Shown here: in pieces, positions 24,660 through 33,775 of the stretch
How the letters are laid out: each line of letters opens with the position of its first letter
How positions within the stretch are numbered: position 1 is the stretch's first letter
Source: Chloroflexota bacterium
GTDB lineage: Bacteria; Chloroflexota; Anaerolineae; Anaerolineales; Anaerolineaceae
DNA length: 37,122 nucleotides
Assembly: GCA_029265085.1 (NCBI GenBank)
Contig: JAJUJY010000025.1
Span: forward strand, 1 to 37,122
Direction of reading: 5' to 3'
Program-made: the position numbers and the translations under genes
Notes under the pieces: generated by a model
Told to the model about the DNA's origin: nothing
The model's input: only the letters and a program-made list of their open reading frames with translations
Database searches by the model: none

Positions 24660-27431
24660 CTATGATTCAGGATGCTGTCCGCCGGATTTTTCCTCACTAT
24701 CAGGAGGAGGGGGCGGGGTAACTGGTGGTAAGAAAGGCAGTTTCAATACCCCTCGGCGGTATAAATAGAACCCTGCCCCGATTAAGATAGCTAGCTCGAC
24801 CAACAAAATTCCCAATAAGTACGGCCAAAAACGATTAAACCGATTGGCAGGAGCGGGTGTTGCGGTTGGGGTGGGCGTGTTAACCTGTTCAGCGGTTGCG
24901 CTTGGGGTTATTGTCTGATCCGGAGCAGCTGTTTCGGTGCCATTTTGGACTGGATACCCGCTGGCAGATGTTGCACTGGTAGTGATCGCAAATGTCGGTG
25001 ACAAAGATGCGATCAGGGATGGGGTTACAGTCCCCTGAGCAGGATATCCCGATTGTCCGCTTGTGGTGGAACTGGGCATTGGTGAACCGATGCCAATTGT
25101 GAGAGTCCGTGTTGGAAATGCGGTACGAGTCGGCGTGCGAGTCCAGGTTGGGCGGGGTGGTATCCGGGTAGGTGTGCGGGTGCGAGTAGGAATCCGTGTT
25201 GGTGTGTGGGTACGGGTAGGGGTGATTGTGCGGGTTACGGTTACTGTCGGGCTGACTGTGACTGAGCCAGTAATGGTTGGTGTAGGAGTAGCGGTTGAGG
25301 TTGCGGTTGCAGTTTGGCTGGCTGTTGCTGTGGCAGTGGTTGTCGCAGTTGAGACGCCAGGGGTTACATTGATTACACTGGAAAAATTTGATTCTTGTGT
25401 GGTGCCGATGATCTCAAGGCGATAATAATACTTGGTTCCGTTGCTTAACCCAGTATCCACATATTCATAAGAAGCTCCCAATATCGCAGAACCTTTTTTT
25501 AAGATCAACGGGCTGACCCGTTCAAATCCGCCACTTTCTGAGAGGCTGCGCAAGACATAGAATCCGGTGGTGTTCACTTCGCTGCTGGTGACCCATTGCA
25601 CTGCGGCCTGAGCGTTGCCTGGAACGGCCTGGAACAGCGTCATGATAACCGAGCTGGATTGTGGATTTAGGCCAACCACAAAGGGGGTAAAGTTTAAATC
25701 AGATAATAAATCCGGCCGGCCGCTTCCATCCAGCGATACTTGAATCTCCTTTGGAGTGGTCTGGCAGCTTGTAACCTGTCCAGCCGATCCACCAGCACCA
25801 GTCCCGGCTGGAGATTGCCCGGTGGTATCCCATCCATCTGTGACATTGGTAGCCGGGTCATACCACCATAATGGGAACAGGGCAGGATCTGTCTGCCCGC
25901 AATAGCTGGTTGATTCCACCATCGCGGTGCAGCCAGCCGTGGCGTCATAACGGAAGAAAAGGTCCAGGTTAGTGGGTGGGGTGGTTGTATCCGCCAGGAA
26001 CACATCGTAATAATTGCTGCAAGGGGTTAAACTGCCGGGCATACCACCAGTAAATGGAACATTTTCAGGGGTTCCCCTGCCGTGATTAAGAATGTACATG
26101 CCAATACTATTGATATCGGTGGTTTGAAAACCAACCTGGTTATTCATTGCATAGGATTTGGTCGTGGTAACTGTAACTTTCTCTCCCTGCACACCTGGAC
26201 CAGAGGATTTTAAAGCAATGGGCGCACCCAATCGTTTCCCTGCAGTTGCGGTGCATTGAGCGGCTGCTGTACTAACCGATGCGTTGTATCCCCAGAAATT
26301 ATGCTCGACTTCTCCTAAAAAGCTGCAATCTACCTGTGCGCCTGGGCGGTTTTCGTATAGATTATTTGCAGTCGCCAGGATCGTTCCGGTTAAGCTGCCA
26401 GCCTCACGCAAGATGGCATATCCACTATTATTTTGAATTTGATTAAATTCGATTACAGCTTTCCCGCTGTTATCCAAAACTCGGATCGCATCATCTCCGC
26501 CTGTAAACGTATTGGACTGAACCCGGACATCATTGGGACTATCAATCACTAATAAGTCCCGGTTGGTTGTGGTGCAGCTGCCATCATTAAGATTGATGTT
26601 TTGCAAAACGCCACCGGCAGTAAACTTTAACATGGAGTTTGTACAGGTAGTTCCACTGTAGGTGATTTGTGAATTGGATAACCCCTGAATGGTATGGGGT
26701 TTATCAACCAGTACGGAAAAATTTTTGATGGTGTAATTTCCCAGAACCACAATTGTCGCAGGTTGTGCAGGAAGCGGGTGAGAATCGATCGCGTCTTTCA
26801 GCCCAGTTCCAATGCCCGTTGACTGGTCGTCTCCGCTGTTGATATAGCATGGTGCATTGACGTTGCAGGCGGCTGCATCGTTTGCTACATAAATGGTTGC
26901 AATCGTGGGGATCACCGGAACTGCCAGGAAGGCTTGTTGAGTTTGCGACCAACCTCCGCTGTTTTGTTCCAGGATGCGGACCATGATGGAACCCGGCGTA
27001 GTGGCAGTGCTTCCAATCCGCAGAGCAAATTCAAGAGAGTCACCGATTTGGATGGTGGGGATAGACGCCAGTGCCCCGCCCAGGAGATTGTACCCTTCGG
27101 AGGCTGGGGAGCAGTAGGTGGTGCTGGGGATATAACCCGTGCTGGTTACTCCTCCTGTGGCGGCAATTCGAAGTCCTTCAGCTGACCAATTAATCGGCGC
27201 ATAAAAACAGACCTGAACATTATTCGCCATTGCGGGATCGTATGTCCCCAGGTCAAAATCTGTGCGGAAATTAATCCGTTGTCCAGCGGCGCAGCCTGTG
27301 GATGGGCAAACCGCTGGACTGATTTGGTAGATATTGGTTGCTCGTCCCGATTGCGCTTGAATTGAATGCGGGCCAACTAAGCTAAATAAGATTGCTAACC
27401 AGAGGATGATCCTGCCGGTAACCTGTCGCAT
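24660..27431 (-). CDS. Large secreted, membrane-anchored surface protein with beta-helix and T/P/R-rich stalk
   Basis: The protein is 923 aa from the ATG at 27431. I chose it because GGGAGG stands upstream at good spacing and a signal peptide begins there (IILWLAILFSLV, cleavage probably after SIQA). An open frame extends farther upstream but overlaps the transporter ATPase gene and encodes no signal. Order: signal (1-26); a beta-sandwich-like part; a predicted right-handed beta-helix region (about 240-390, short repeats such as NDVRVQSNTFTGGDDAIRVL); a Cys-rich domain; and a fibronectin-III-like domain (about 590-690, TGFYVLRSLSESGGFERVSP). Then a Thr/Pro/Arg-rich stalk (about 690-860), one membrane helix (about 869-891), a basic RR, and a Pro-rich, acidic cytoplasmic tail. 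Such architecture suits a cell-surface adhesin or carbohydrate-interacting protein, but no catalytic motif is recognised. A TATAAT at 27529-27534 could be its own promoter. Confidence 0.8.
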   Translation of the reverse strand: MRQVTGRIILWLAILFSLVGPHSIQAQSGRATNIYQISPAVCPSTGCAAGQRINFRTDFDLGTYDPAMANNVQVCFYAPINWSAEGLRIAATGGVTSTGYIPSTTYCSPASEGYNLLGGALASIPTIQIGDSLEFALRIGSTATTPGSIMVRILEQNSGGWSQTQQAFLAVPVIPTIATIYVANDAAACNVNAPCYINSGDDQSTGIGTGLKDAIDSHPLPAQPATIVVLGNYTIKNFSVLVDKPHTIQGLSNSQITYSGTTCTNSMLKFTAGGVLQNINLNDGSCTTTNRDLLVIDSPNDVRVQSNTFTGGDDAIRVLDNSGKAVIEFNQIQNNSGYAILREAGSLTGTILATANNLYENRPGAQVDCSFLGEVEHNFWGYNASVSTAAAQCTATAGKRLGAPIALKSSGPGVQGEKVTVTTTKSYAMNNQVGFQTTDINSIGMYILNHGRGTPENVPFTGGMPGSLTPCSNYYDVFLADTTTPPTNLDLFFRYDATAGCTAMVESTSYCGQTDPALFPLWWYDPATNVTDGWDTTGQSPAGTGAGGSAGQVTSCQTTPKEIQVSLDGSGRPDLLSDLNFTPFVVGLNPQSSSVIMTLFQAVPGNAQAAVQWVTSSEVNTTGFYVLRSLSESGGFERVSPLILKKGSAILGASYEYVDTGLSNGTKYYYRLEIIGTTQESNFSSVINVTPGVSTATTTATATASQTATATSTATPTPTITGSVTVSPTVTVTRTITPTRTHTPTRIPTRTRTPTRIPPRPTWTRTPTRTAFPTRTLTIGIGSPMPSSTTSGQSGYPAQGTVTPSLIASLSPTFAITTSATSASGYPVQNGTETAAPDQTITPSATAEQVNTPTPTATPAPANRFNRFWPYLLGILLVELAILIGAGFYLYRRGVLKLPFLPPVTPPPPPDSEEKSGGQHPES
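25105..25355. repeat. Low-complexity stalk-coding repeat
   Basis: This degenerate short-period tract (GTGCGGGTGCGAGTAGG-like on the plus strand) encodes alternating Thr-Pro/Thr-Arg and Thr-Ala units of the surface-protein stalk on the minus strand. Units are of 6-12 bases and imperfect. It is coding, not intergenic, and long read-through frames on the plus strand here are artefacts of the repeat. Confidence 0.75.
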
Positions 27432-27549
27432 TCGTTTTACCTCCCGGAAACAAGCATTTTTGTGCTTCAAAAGCATGGGGTTTCGGTCAGATCTGGGTTC
27501 CCCCGTTTTAATCCTGACCAGTGACCTAATTATACCCCGACGGGCAATC

Positions 27550-28287
<738 letters not shown>

Positions 28288-28290
28288 GAG

Positions 28291-29112
28291 CTATTTCTCC
28301 AGCTTATACTTGGCTTCAATCCAATTGACGATTCGAGCGCTAATCAAGGTCATTACCAGATACAGTAAAGCAACCATGATCCAGGGCTCCACCGGGGTAA
28401 AGTTGGAGGCCATAAATTCACGACCCCGGCGTGTCAGATCTGAGACTGCCACAACACTGACCAATGAAGTGTCTTTGAGCAAGGTAATGAATTCGTTGCC
28501 GACCGGCGGCAAAATTACCCGAATGGCCTGGGGTAAGACGACGTACCGCATGGCCTGGAAATAGGTCATACCCAGACTGCGGGCAGCCTCCATTTGTCCT
28601 TTATGGATGCTTTGGATGCCTGCCCGATAGACCTCAGACATGTAGGCCGAATAACAGATGGTCAAACCGAGGATTGCCATGAATAATGGATCGGCTTTGT
28701 AATTTATCAATGGCGCGTAATTTAATGCACTGCCCAATCCTTTAATCACTGACGGGAAGGCAAAATACCAGAACATCAATTGAACCAGAACAGGAATACC
28801 GCGAATGACCTCCACATAGACAGTGGCGAGTCCGCGGATAATTTTTGATTTGGATATACGGCCAAGGCCACCGATTAAACCACCAACGAGGACAAGTCCA
28901 AATGAGATGATTGTGGTTCGTAATGTGACCCAGACGCCATCCGAAACATACACAAGGATCCGCTGATATGGATCAGGACTTGTAAAAATTAAAAACAGGA
29001 TAAGTGCAATTACACCAAGTACCAAAAACCACCACGAATCAAAAGCGATTTTCTTGGTCACCGGTGCATTTAAAGTTGTTTTAGGATTGGGTGTTGTCAT
29101 CATTCCGTCCAT
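28291..29112 (-). CDS. Polar amino-acid ABC transporter permease (HisM/GlnP type)
   Basis: The protein is about 273 aa with five to six membrane helices. The His/Glu/Gln/Arg permease start GVWVTLRTTIISFGLVLVGG leads on to YVEVIRGIPVLVQLMFWYFA and to the EAA loop EAARSLGMTYFQAMRYVVLP, which contacts the ATPase. An N-terminal extension carries an extra helix (WWFLVLGVIALILFLIF). The exact start is unsure among 29112, 29103 and 29100. A single permease gene suggests a homodimer. It is separated from the binding-protein gene by an attenuator-like hairpin. Confidence 0.94.
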   Translation of the reverse strand: MDGMMTTPNPKTTLNAPVTKKIAFDSWWFLVLGVIALILFLIFTSPDPYQRILVYVSDGVWVTLRTTIISFGLVLVGGLIGGLGRISKSKIIRGLATVYVEVIRGIPVLVQLMFWYFAFPSVIKGLGSALNYAPLINYKADPLFMAILGLTICYSAYMSEVYRAGIQSIHKGQMEAARSLGMTYFQAMRYVVLPQAIRVILPPVGNEFITLLKDTSLVSVVAVSDLTRRGREFMASNFTPVEPWIMVALLYLVMTLISARIVNWIEAKYKLEK

Positions 29113-29128
29113 TGGTGAGATAAAAAAT

Positions 29129-29160
29129 TGCCTGCAAGGCGGGAGGTCACCTTGCAGGCA
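29129..29160 (-). terminator. Attenuator-like terminator between binding-protein and permease genes
   Basis: TGCCTGCAAGG (29129-29139) is a perfect 11-base inverted complement of CCTTGCAGGCA (29150-29160). On the minus strand it is followed by ATTTTTTATC. It lies in the 63-base gap inside the operon. Partial termination or 3'-end protection here would yield more binding protein than permease, as known for several ABC import operons. The effect is inferred. Confidence 0.82.
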
Positions 29161-29175
29161 GTGATTAGCGCAGAA

Positions 29176-30000
29176 CTATTGACCAGCTAACCATTTCTGT
29201 TCGAGGGTGGTCACAATCCCCTCATCTTTGACCGCTTTCAAGGCGGCATTTAGCGTTTCCACCAGGTCAGCGCGGTTTTTGCATACGGCGATACCGTATG
29301 ATTCGTCTGTGAACACTTCACCTACAGTCTTCAGACCTTCGGGATTTTTTCCAATGAAACCTAAAGCAGTCGGGTAATCGGCAATTACGGCATCAATTTG
29401 GCCGTTAGCCAGATCCAGGAAGGCCAGGTCGTAGGTGTCATAGGGTTTATAGGTAACGTTTGCAATTGCTTTGGCTTCGATTTCGCCGGTTGTGCCTAAT
29501 TGGGCGCCGAGCGTCTTGCCTTCCAGATCGGCTTTGCCGGTAATGGCTGCCTCATCTTTGCGGACAACAACAATCTGTCCAGCATTGATATAGGGGTCTG
29601 AGAAGAGCATGGATGCTTTGCGTTCCTCAGTGATTGTGATGGCGGCGATGGCGGCATCAAACTGACATTCAGACAAACCTGCCAACATTGGATCGAAGGG
29701 CAAATTGGTCCACTCCAGGGTGATGCCTGCTTTTTCAGCGATTGCGTTCATCAATTCCACATCAAAACCAGATAATTCTTTGGTTGCTTCATCGACAATC
29801 TCGAAAGGCGGGAAGGTGGCATCCGTGGCAACGCGGACAACTGTTCCACCAGCGGGATAGGCACTCTGACCTTCAGCGGGTTGTTCGGCAGCAGGGTATG
29901 ATTCTGCAGGGGCTTCTGTTTTGGCTGCGGGCTGGCAGGCTGCCAGGACCATCGAAAGCAGTACCAAAGTACAGAGTGTTAAAAGGGTAATGCGTTTCAC
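29176..30000 (-). CDS. Polar amino-acid ABC transporter substrate-binding lipoprotein
   Basis: The protein is 274 aa from the GTG at 30000, chosen because GGAGGA lies four bases upstream and the signal peptide then starts MKRITLL. Lipobox LAAC (Cys22) predicts lipid anchoring, followed by an Ala/Pro/Glu linker with two YPA motifs. The SBP_bac_3 domain follows: VATDATFPPFEIVDEAT, SGFDVELMNAIAEKAG, FDAAIAAITITEERKASMLF, DPYINAGQIVVVRKDE and LGAQLGTTGE. Asp/Arg residues typical for alpha-amino-acid binding are present, but the exact ligand cannot be read. It is the first gene of the operon, with a leader of about 100 nt if the TATAAT at 30111-30116 is the -10. Confidence 0.95.
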   Translation of the reverse strand: MKRITLLTLCTLVLLSMVLAACQPAAKTEAPAESYPAAEQPAEGQSAYPAGGTVVRVATDATFPPFEIVDEATKELSGFDVELMNAIAEKAGITLEWTNLPFDPMLAGLSECQFDAAIAAITITEERKASMLFSDPYINAGQIVVVRKDEAAITGKADLEGKTLGAQLGTTGEIEAKAIANVTYKPYDTYDLAFLDLANGQIDAVIADYPTALGFIGKNPEGLKTVGEVFTDESYGIAVCKNRADLVETLNAALKAVKDEGIVTTLEQKWLAGQ

Positions 30001-30002
30001 AG

Positions 30003-30089
30003 TCTCCTCCAAATAGTTTGAAATTTTGATCGTTCGAATGGTTACGGGGGATAAAAACGGGCTGCTGGATCTACATCTCCTCCAAATAG
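30003..30089 (-). repeat. Duplicated Shine-Dalgarno segment in the binding-protein leader
   Basis: The 14-base sequence TCTCCTCCAAATAG (plus strand) occurs at 30003-30016 and again at 30076-30089, offset by 73 bases. On the minus strand each copy reads CTATTTGGAGGAGA. The proximal copy is the ribosome-binding site of the binding-protein gene. The distal one is followed at once by ATG TAG, a start-stop pair. Confidence 0.7.
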
Positions 30090-30110
30090 ATCACAGCGAT
30101 TCTTGAAATT

Positions 30111-30116
30111 ATTATA
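30111..30116 (-). promoter_or_regulatory. Candidate -10 of the amino-acid transporter operon
   Basis: A perfect TATAAT lies on the minus strand 111 bases before the GTG of the binding-protein gene. No good -35 is seen at 16-18 bases (best ATGTTT/TATGTT), so it is a weak call. Confidence 0.35.
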
Positions 30117-30177
30117 CCATTGTTAAAATCCTAAACATATTAAAGTTAATCGGGTGATTCTTGGGAAGCAGATCAGT

Positions 30178-30183
30178 TATAAT
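30178..30183 (+). promoter_or_regulatory. Candidate -10 directly before the flippase-like gene (leaderless?)
   Basis: TATAAT is followed by exactly seven bases and then the ATG at 30191, so the start site would fall on or next to the A of ATG. No usable Shine-Dalgarno is present. The -35 is weak (TGATTC at a 17-base spacing). Confidence 0.4.
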
Positions 30184-30190
30184 CGGTGGA

Positions 30191-31195
30191 ATGAAAATAT
30201 CTGGCACAGCTGGTAAACAATCATCCATTACCCGGCGGGTAATCCCCGGATTGTTATTGGGCCTTTTGGTGGTCATTGGCCTGGGTTTATTTGGTGATTT
30301 GCGCCTGGTGGGTGAAACCATCCGCAATTTTGATTGGCGTGTGTTCCCAATTGCGATGGGGTTCACCTTTTTTAATTATTCATTACGTTTTCTAAAATGG
30401 CATTATTACTTGCATCAAATTGGTGCAAAGAATGTTCCCTGGTGGCAAAGTTTGCGTATGTTTGTGGCGGGCTTTCCGCTGGCAGTAACCCCAGGAAAAG
30501 TTGGGGAAGTGCTCAAAGGAGTTTGGGTTGAGCAAATGACCGGTGTCCCGGCGGCCAGAGGGGTATCGGTTGTGGTTGCAGAACGGATCAGTGATGGGCT
30601 TGCCTTATTAGCACTTTCCACGTTGGGGGTATTGGCTTACCCACAGTATTGGCCTGCATTTGTGGTGGCATTGGTGGTGCTGGTTGGGGCAGTCATTATT
30701 TCACAAATTCGTCCATTGGCTTTATGGTTTTTAGCATTGGGTGAGCGGCTTCCGGGCATTAAACGCGTGATGCCAACAATTCGAGAATTTTATGAGGGTA
30801 GTTTTGCGATTTTCCGACCGCAAGCTACCTTTTTCGCAGTCGCTTTGGGGACGATTTCCTGGGTGGGAGAGGGAGTTGGTTTTTACTATATTTTGCAAGG
30901 TCTGGGCTTGCCCGCCGGTTCCCATACCCTCGGATTGGCTATTTTCATCCTGGCTTTTTCCGTGGTGGTGGGGGCTATTTCTGCCTTGCCGGGCGGTTTA
31001 GGTGCATCTGAGGCATCTATTGCGGCCATGTTGGCTTTGTTGGCTGGGGTGGATGCAGCAACAGCTTCTGCTGCGACTTTATTAATCCGGCTGGCAACGT
31101 TGTGGTTTGGGGTATCGCTGGGCTTATTTACCTGGATTTTTTCTAGAGATTTGTTGGGATTTAAGGTGGAGCGGAGTGAACTGGCTAAAAGTTGA
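30191..31195 (+). CDS. Flippase-like membrane protein (LPG synthase TM / UPF0104 family)
   Basis: The protein is 334 aa with about eight membrane helices. Family hallmarks are RFLKWHYYLHQIGAKN after the second helix, MFVAGFPLAVTPGKVGEVLK with the conserved TPGKxGE, GVSVVVAERISDGLALL, and ALPGGLGASEASIAAML near the C-terminus. This family includes the membrane half of lysyl-PG synthase (MprF) and dolichol-phosphate-mannose-linked YbhN proteins. Stand-alone members are thought to flip or handle lipids. There is no aminoacyl-transferase domain here. I choose the ATG at 30191 over a TTG at 30161. Its 3' end overlaps the PHP gene by 20 bases, indicating coupling. Confidence 0.88.
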   Translation: MKISGTAGKQSSITRRVIPGLLLGLLVVIGLGLFGDLRLVGETIRNFDWRVFPIAMGFTFFNYSLRFLKWHYYLHQIGAKNVPWWQSLRMFVAGFPLAVTPGKVGEVLKGVWVEQMTGVPAARGVSVVVAERISDGLALLALSTLGVLAYPQYWPAFVVALVVLVGAVIISQIRPLALWFLALGERLPGIKRVMPTIREFYEGSFAIFRPQATFFAVALGTISWVGEGVGFYYILQGLGLPAGSHTLGLAIFILAFSVVVGAISALPGGLGASEASIAAMLALLAGVDAATASAATLLIRLATLWFGVSLGLFTWIFSRDLLGFKVERSELAKS

Positions 31196-31856
31196 ATTTC
31201 ATGCGCATACGATTTATTCGAAAGACAGCCTGGCACGCCTGCCGGATCTCATTCATGCGGCGCGCCAACGGGGTATTGATCGCTTAATCATCACGGATCA
31301 CAATACCATTCAGGGCGGCCTGGCAGCCAAAAAATTAGCTCCAGATTTAATAATTATCGGCGAAGAGATTTTGACTCAAAAAGGGGAATTAATCGCGGCC
31401 TTTGTACAAGAGGAAATTCCAGCGCATCTTCCCCCTCTGGAAGCAATTGCCCGGCTGCGTGAACAGGGGGCATTTATCAGCGTTTCACATCCGATGGATG
31501 TCCACCGGGGCTGGGCAGGTAAAGATTTATTGGAGATTATTCCGTTTGTGGATGCCATAGAGGTATTTAATTCTCGCTGTACCAACCCATTTTATAATAC
31601 CAATGCGATGTCTTTTGCTAAGCAGCACCAATTGGCTGGTACCGTTGGCTCAGATGCGCATGTGCTTGTAGAGCTTGGCCGGGCAACCATGATGCTGCCG
31701 TACTTCTCTACCGCAGAAGAACTACGAAATGTGATTTCTTCAGGAAAGCCCCGGGTACGGCTATCAGCGCCATGGATTCATCTGACTTCCACAACGGCAA
31801 AATGGGTGAAAAAAGTTGCTCCTGCCTGGGTAGAACAAAGACGCAGTCAGCGTTAA
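31176..31856 (+). CDS. PHP-domain metal-dependent phosphoesterase
   Basis: The protein is 226 aa from the GTG at 31176, whose AAGGTGGAG Shine-Dalgarno is inside the upstream gene; a longer in-frame start at 31107 would put unrelated residues before the domain. PHP motifs: EFHAHTIYSKDS (motif I), IITDHN (motif II), GEEILTQKGEL (motif III), SHPMDVHRGW, a Cys-containing SRCTNPF where many PHP proteins have a metal ligand, and GSDAHVLVELG (motif IV). Relatives include 3',5'-nucleotide bisphosphate phosphatase and 5'-3' exonuclease (TrpH/RNase AM). The substrate is uncertain. Its stop codon overlaps the stop of the convergent uvrC by four bases. Confidence 0.9.
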   Translation: MNWLKVEFHAHTIYSKDSLARLPDLIHAARQRGIDRLIITDHNTIQGGLAAKKLAPDLIIIGEEILTQKGELIAAFVQEEIPAHLPPLEAIARLREQGAFISVSHPMDVHRGWAGKDLLEIIPFVDAIEVFNSRCTNPFYNTNAMSFAKQHQLAGTVGSDAHVLVELGRATMMLPYFSTAEELRNVISSGKPRVRLSAPWIHLTSTTAKWVKKVAPAWVEQRRSQR

Positions 31857-33715
31857 TCCAATTGCGTACGCAAGGCAATTGCTATTTCTTCGGTAATCCC
31901 CTTAATATCCATCAGCTCTTCTAATGAGGCTGCCTGAATTCGTTCCAGGCTGCCAAATCGCTGCAGCAGGATGCGCCGGCGCGCAGGACCAATCCCAGGA
32001 ATCTTGTCTAATCGAGAAGCAAGCCCTTCTTTCGAACGGCGGTTGCGGTGTGCGGTAATGGCAAAGCGGTGGGCTTCATCACGGATACGCTGTACCAGGT
32101 AGAGCCCTTGTGAATGGCGCGGTAATAATATCGAAGTGCTTTGACCAGGTAAAAACAATTCTTCCAGTTGTTTGGCCAAACCAACCACAGGGACCTTATC
32201 TGTCAGGTTAAATTCTTTTAAGACAGCCACAGCTCTTCCAAGCTGACCTTTACCGCCATCCACGATGAGTAAATCCGGTAAAAATGCAAACGATGGATCC
32301 AGTTTTGCGCCTGGACCGCGCTGCTCTTGGGCAGACTGCCAGCGTTTAAACCGGCGGGTGAGTACTTCTTCCATGCTGGCAAAATCGTCTGGACCAACCA
32401 CGGTTTGGATGTTGAAACGGCGGTATAAGTTCTTTTTGGGTACGCCCTGTTCAAACACAACCATGCTGCCCACAGCATACGTACCTTGGGTGTTGGAAAT
32501 ATCATAACATTCGATCCGGTTGGGCGGCTCAGGAAGGTTAAGCGCCTGTTGCAGTTCTGCTAATGCCTCTGATTGGCGGTTGGTATCTGCGTTCCATTGG
32601 GCGCGTAAAGACCGCAAGGTCTCTGCGGCATTTTCCGTTGCCATTTCAACCAGTTCTTGCGGTGTGCCCTGGTGAGGAACCACCAGTTCAACTTTGGGAT
32701 TACCGCGGCTGGTATGCAGCCACTGCTGGATCACCTGTGCTTCTTCTACCTCGCGGGGAAGCAATACTTGCGATGGAATACTGGCCGCCTCTGAATAAAA
32801 TTGTTTGATAAATTGAGCCAGGACTTCGGTATCCCCTTCATCCTGTGCGCCTTCCAGGACGAAATATTCTCGGCCAATCATTTTGCCGCCGCGAATGAAA
32901 AAGACCTGTACGCAGGCTTCGCCGTCATCACGTGCCATCGCGATCACATCCGAGTCAAGTTGTTCGGAAGAGATCACTTTTTGTTTTTCTACCACTTTCT
33001 CGATCGCTTGAAGCTGGTCTCGAATAGCGGCAGCCCGCTCAAATTTCAATTCTTCGGCAGCCTGTTCCATTTCTTGCTGCAAGCGAGAAACAATTGGACC
33101 GGTGCGCCCATCTAAAAACTGGCACAAATCATCGATTAATTGCCGGTATTGCGTTTCGTTTACAGCTCCAATACAGGGGCCGGAACAAAGTTTGATATCG
33201 TAATACAGGCAGGGGCGGGCATCTTTACCGGTGATTTCTCGGTCACAAGTCAGGTAGGGAAAAATCCTGCGAAGAACATCCAGGGTCTGGTGGACTGCCC
33301 AGACAGAGGTATAGGGGCCAAAATAGCGCGAACCATCATTAACCATTTGCCGGGTAACGGTTACTTTTGGAAATGGGTCTTTCCAATGCACCTTGATGTA
33401 TGGATAGCGCTTATCGTCCTTTAGGCGGATGTTGTAACGCGGACGGTGCTTTTTGATCAGATTCATTTCCAGGATCAAAGCTTCCAGCTCGGATCCAACC
33501 ACGATCCATTCAATATCGGCAATTCGGTGGACAAGCTGACGGGTCTTAAAATCCTGGTCTGAGGTTTTTTGGAAATAGGAACGCACCCGGTTGCGCAAAT
33601 TGATTGCCTTACCCACATAAATGATTTGGCCTTCGGCGTCTTTGTAAATATAACAGCCGGGGCGGGTGGGTAAGGTGTCTAAAATGCCTTGCAGGTGCTC
33701 CGAAATCTTTACCAT
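31853..33715 (-). CDS. uvrC: Excinuclease ABC subunit C
   Basis: UvrC makes the two incisions in nucleotide-excision repair with UvrA/UvrB. It is 620 aa, full length. The N-terminal GIY-YIG nuclease (about 12-95; RPGCYIYKDAEGQIIYVGKA) is followed by a Cys-rich segment (CLYYDIKLCSGPCIGAV), a UVR motif (about 200-235) and the RNase H-like endonuclease domain with ECYDISNTQG and LLIVDGGKGQL. The helix-hairpin-helix pair (LDKIPGIGPARRRILLQRFG) ends the protein. There is no Shine-Dalgarno before the ATG at 33715, while TACAAT stands seven bases upstream, so a leaderless message is possible. The gap to ggt is 60 bases. Confidence 0.97.
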   Translation of the reverse strand: MVKISEHLQGILDTLPTRPGCYIYKDAEGQIIYVGKAINLRNRVRSYFQKTSDQDFKTRQLVHRIADIEWIVVGSELEALILEMNLIKKHRPRYNIRLKDDKRYPYIKVHWKDPFPKVTVTRQMVNDGSRYFGPYTSVWAVHQTLDVLRRIFPYLTCDREITGKDARPCLYYDIKLCSGPCIGAVNETQYRQLIDDLCQFLDGRTGPIVSRLQQEMEQAAEELKFERAAAIRDQLQAIEKVVEKQKVISSEQLDSDVIAMARDDGEACVQVFFIRGGKMIGREYFVLEGAQDEGDTEVLAQFIKQFYSEAASIPSQVLLPREVEEAQVIQQWLHTSRGNPKVELVVPHQGTPQELVEMATENAAETLRSLRAQWNADTNRQSEALAELQQALNLPEPPNRIECYDISNTQGTYAVGSMVVFEQGVPKKNLYRRFNIQTVVGPDDFASMEEVLTRRFKRWQSAQEQRGPGAKLDPSFAFLPDLLIVDGGKGQLGRAVAVLKEFNLTDKVPVVGLAKQLEELFLPGQSTSILLPRHSQGLYLVQRIRDEAHRFAITAHRNRRSKEGLASRLDKIPGIGPARRRILLQRFGSLERIQAASLEELMDIKGITEEIAIALRTQLD

Positions 33716-33722
33716 GTTCGAT

Positions 33723-33728
33723 ATTGTA
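33723..33728 (-). promoter_or_regulatory. Candidate -10 directly before uvrC (leaderless?)
   Basis: TACAAT on the minus strand is separated from the uvrC ATG by exactly seven bases (ATCGAAC), with no ribosome-binding site between. The -35 region is poor. Confidence 0.35.
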
Positions 33729-33775
33729 TCATTAATAGAACAAAAGTAGCATGATGCGCTGCAGACGGGGAAAAA

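Noticed and set aside
25063..25425. Plus-strand Val/Arg/Gly-rich frame and CRISPR-like periodicity
   Set aside because: The periodicity comes from Thr-Pro-Arg codons of the surface-protein stalk. Units are 6-12 bases, degenerate and without spacers, so it is neither a CRISPR array nor a separate gene.
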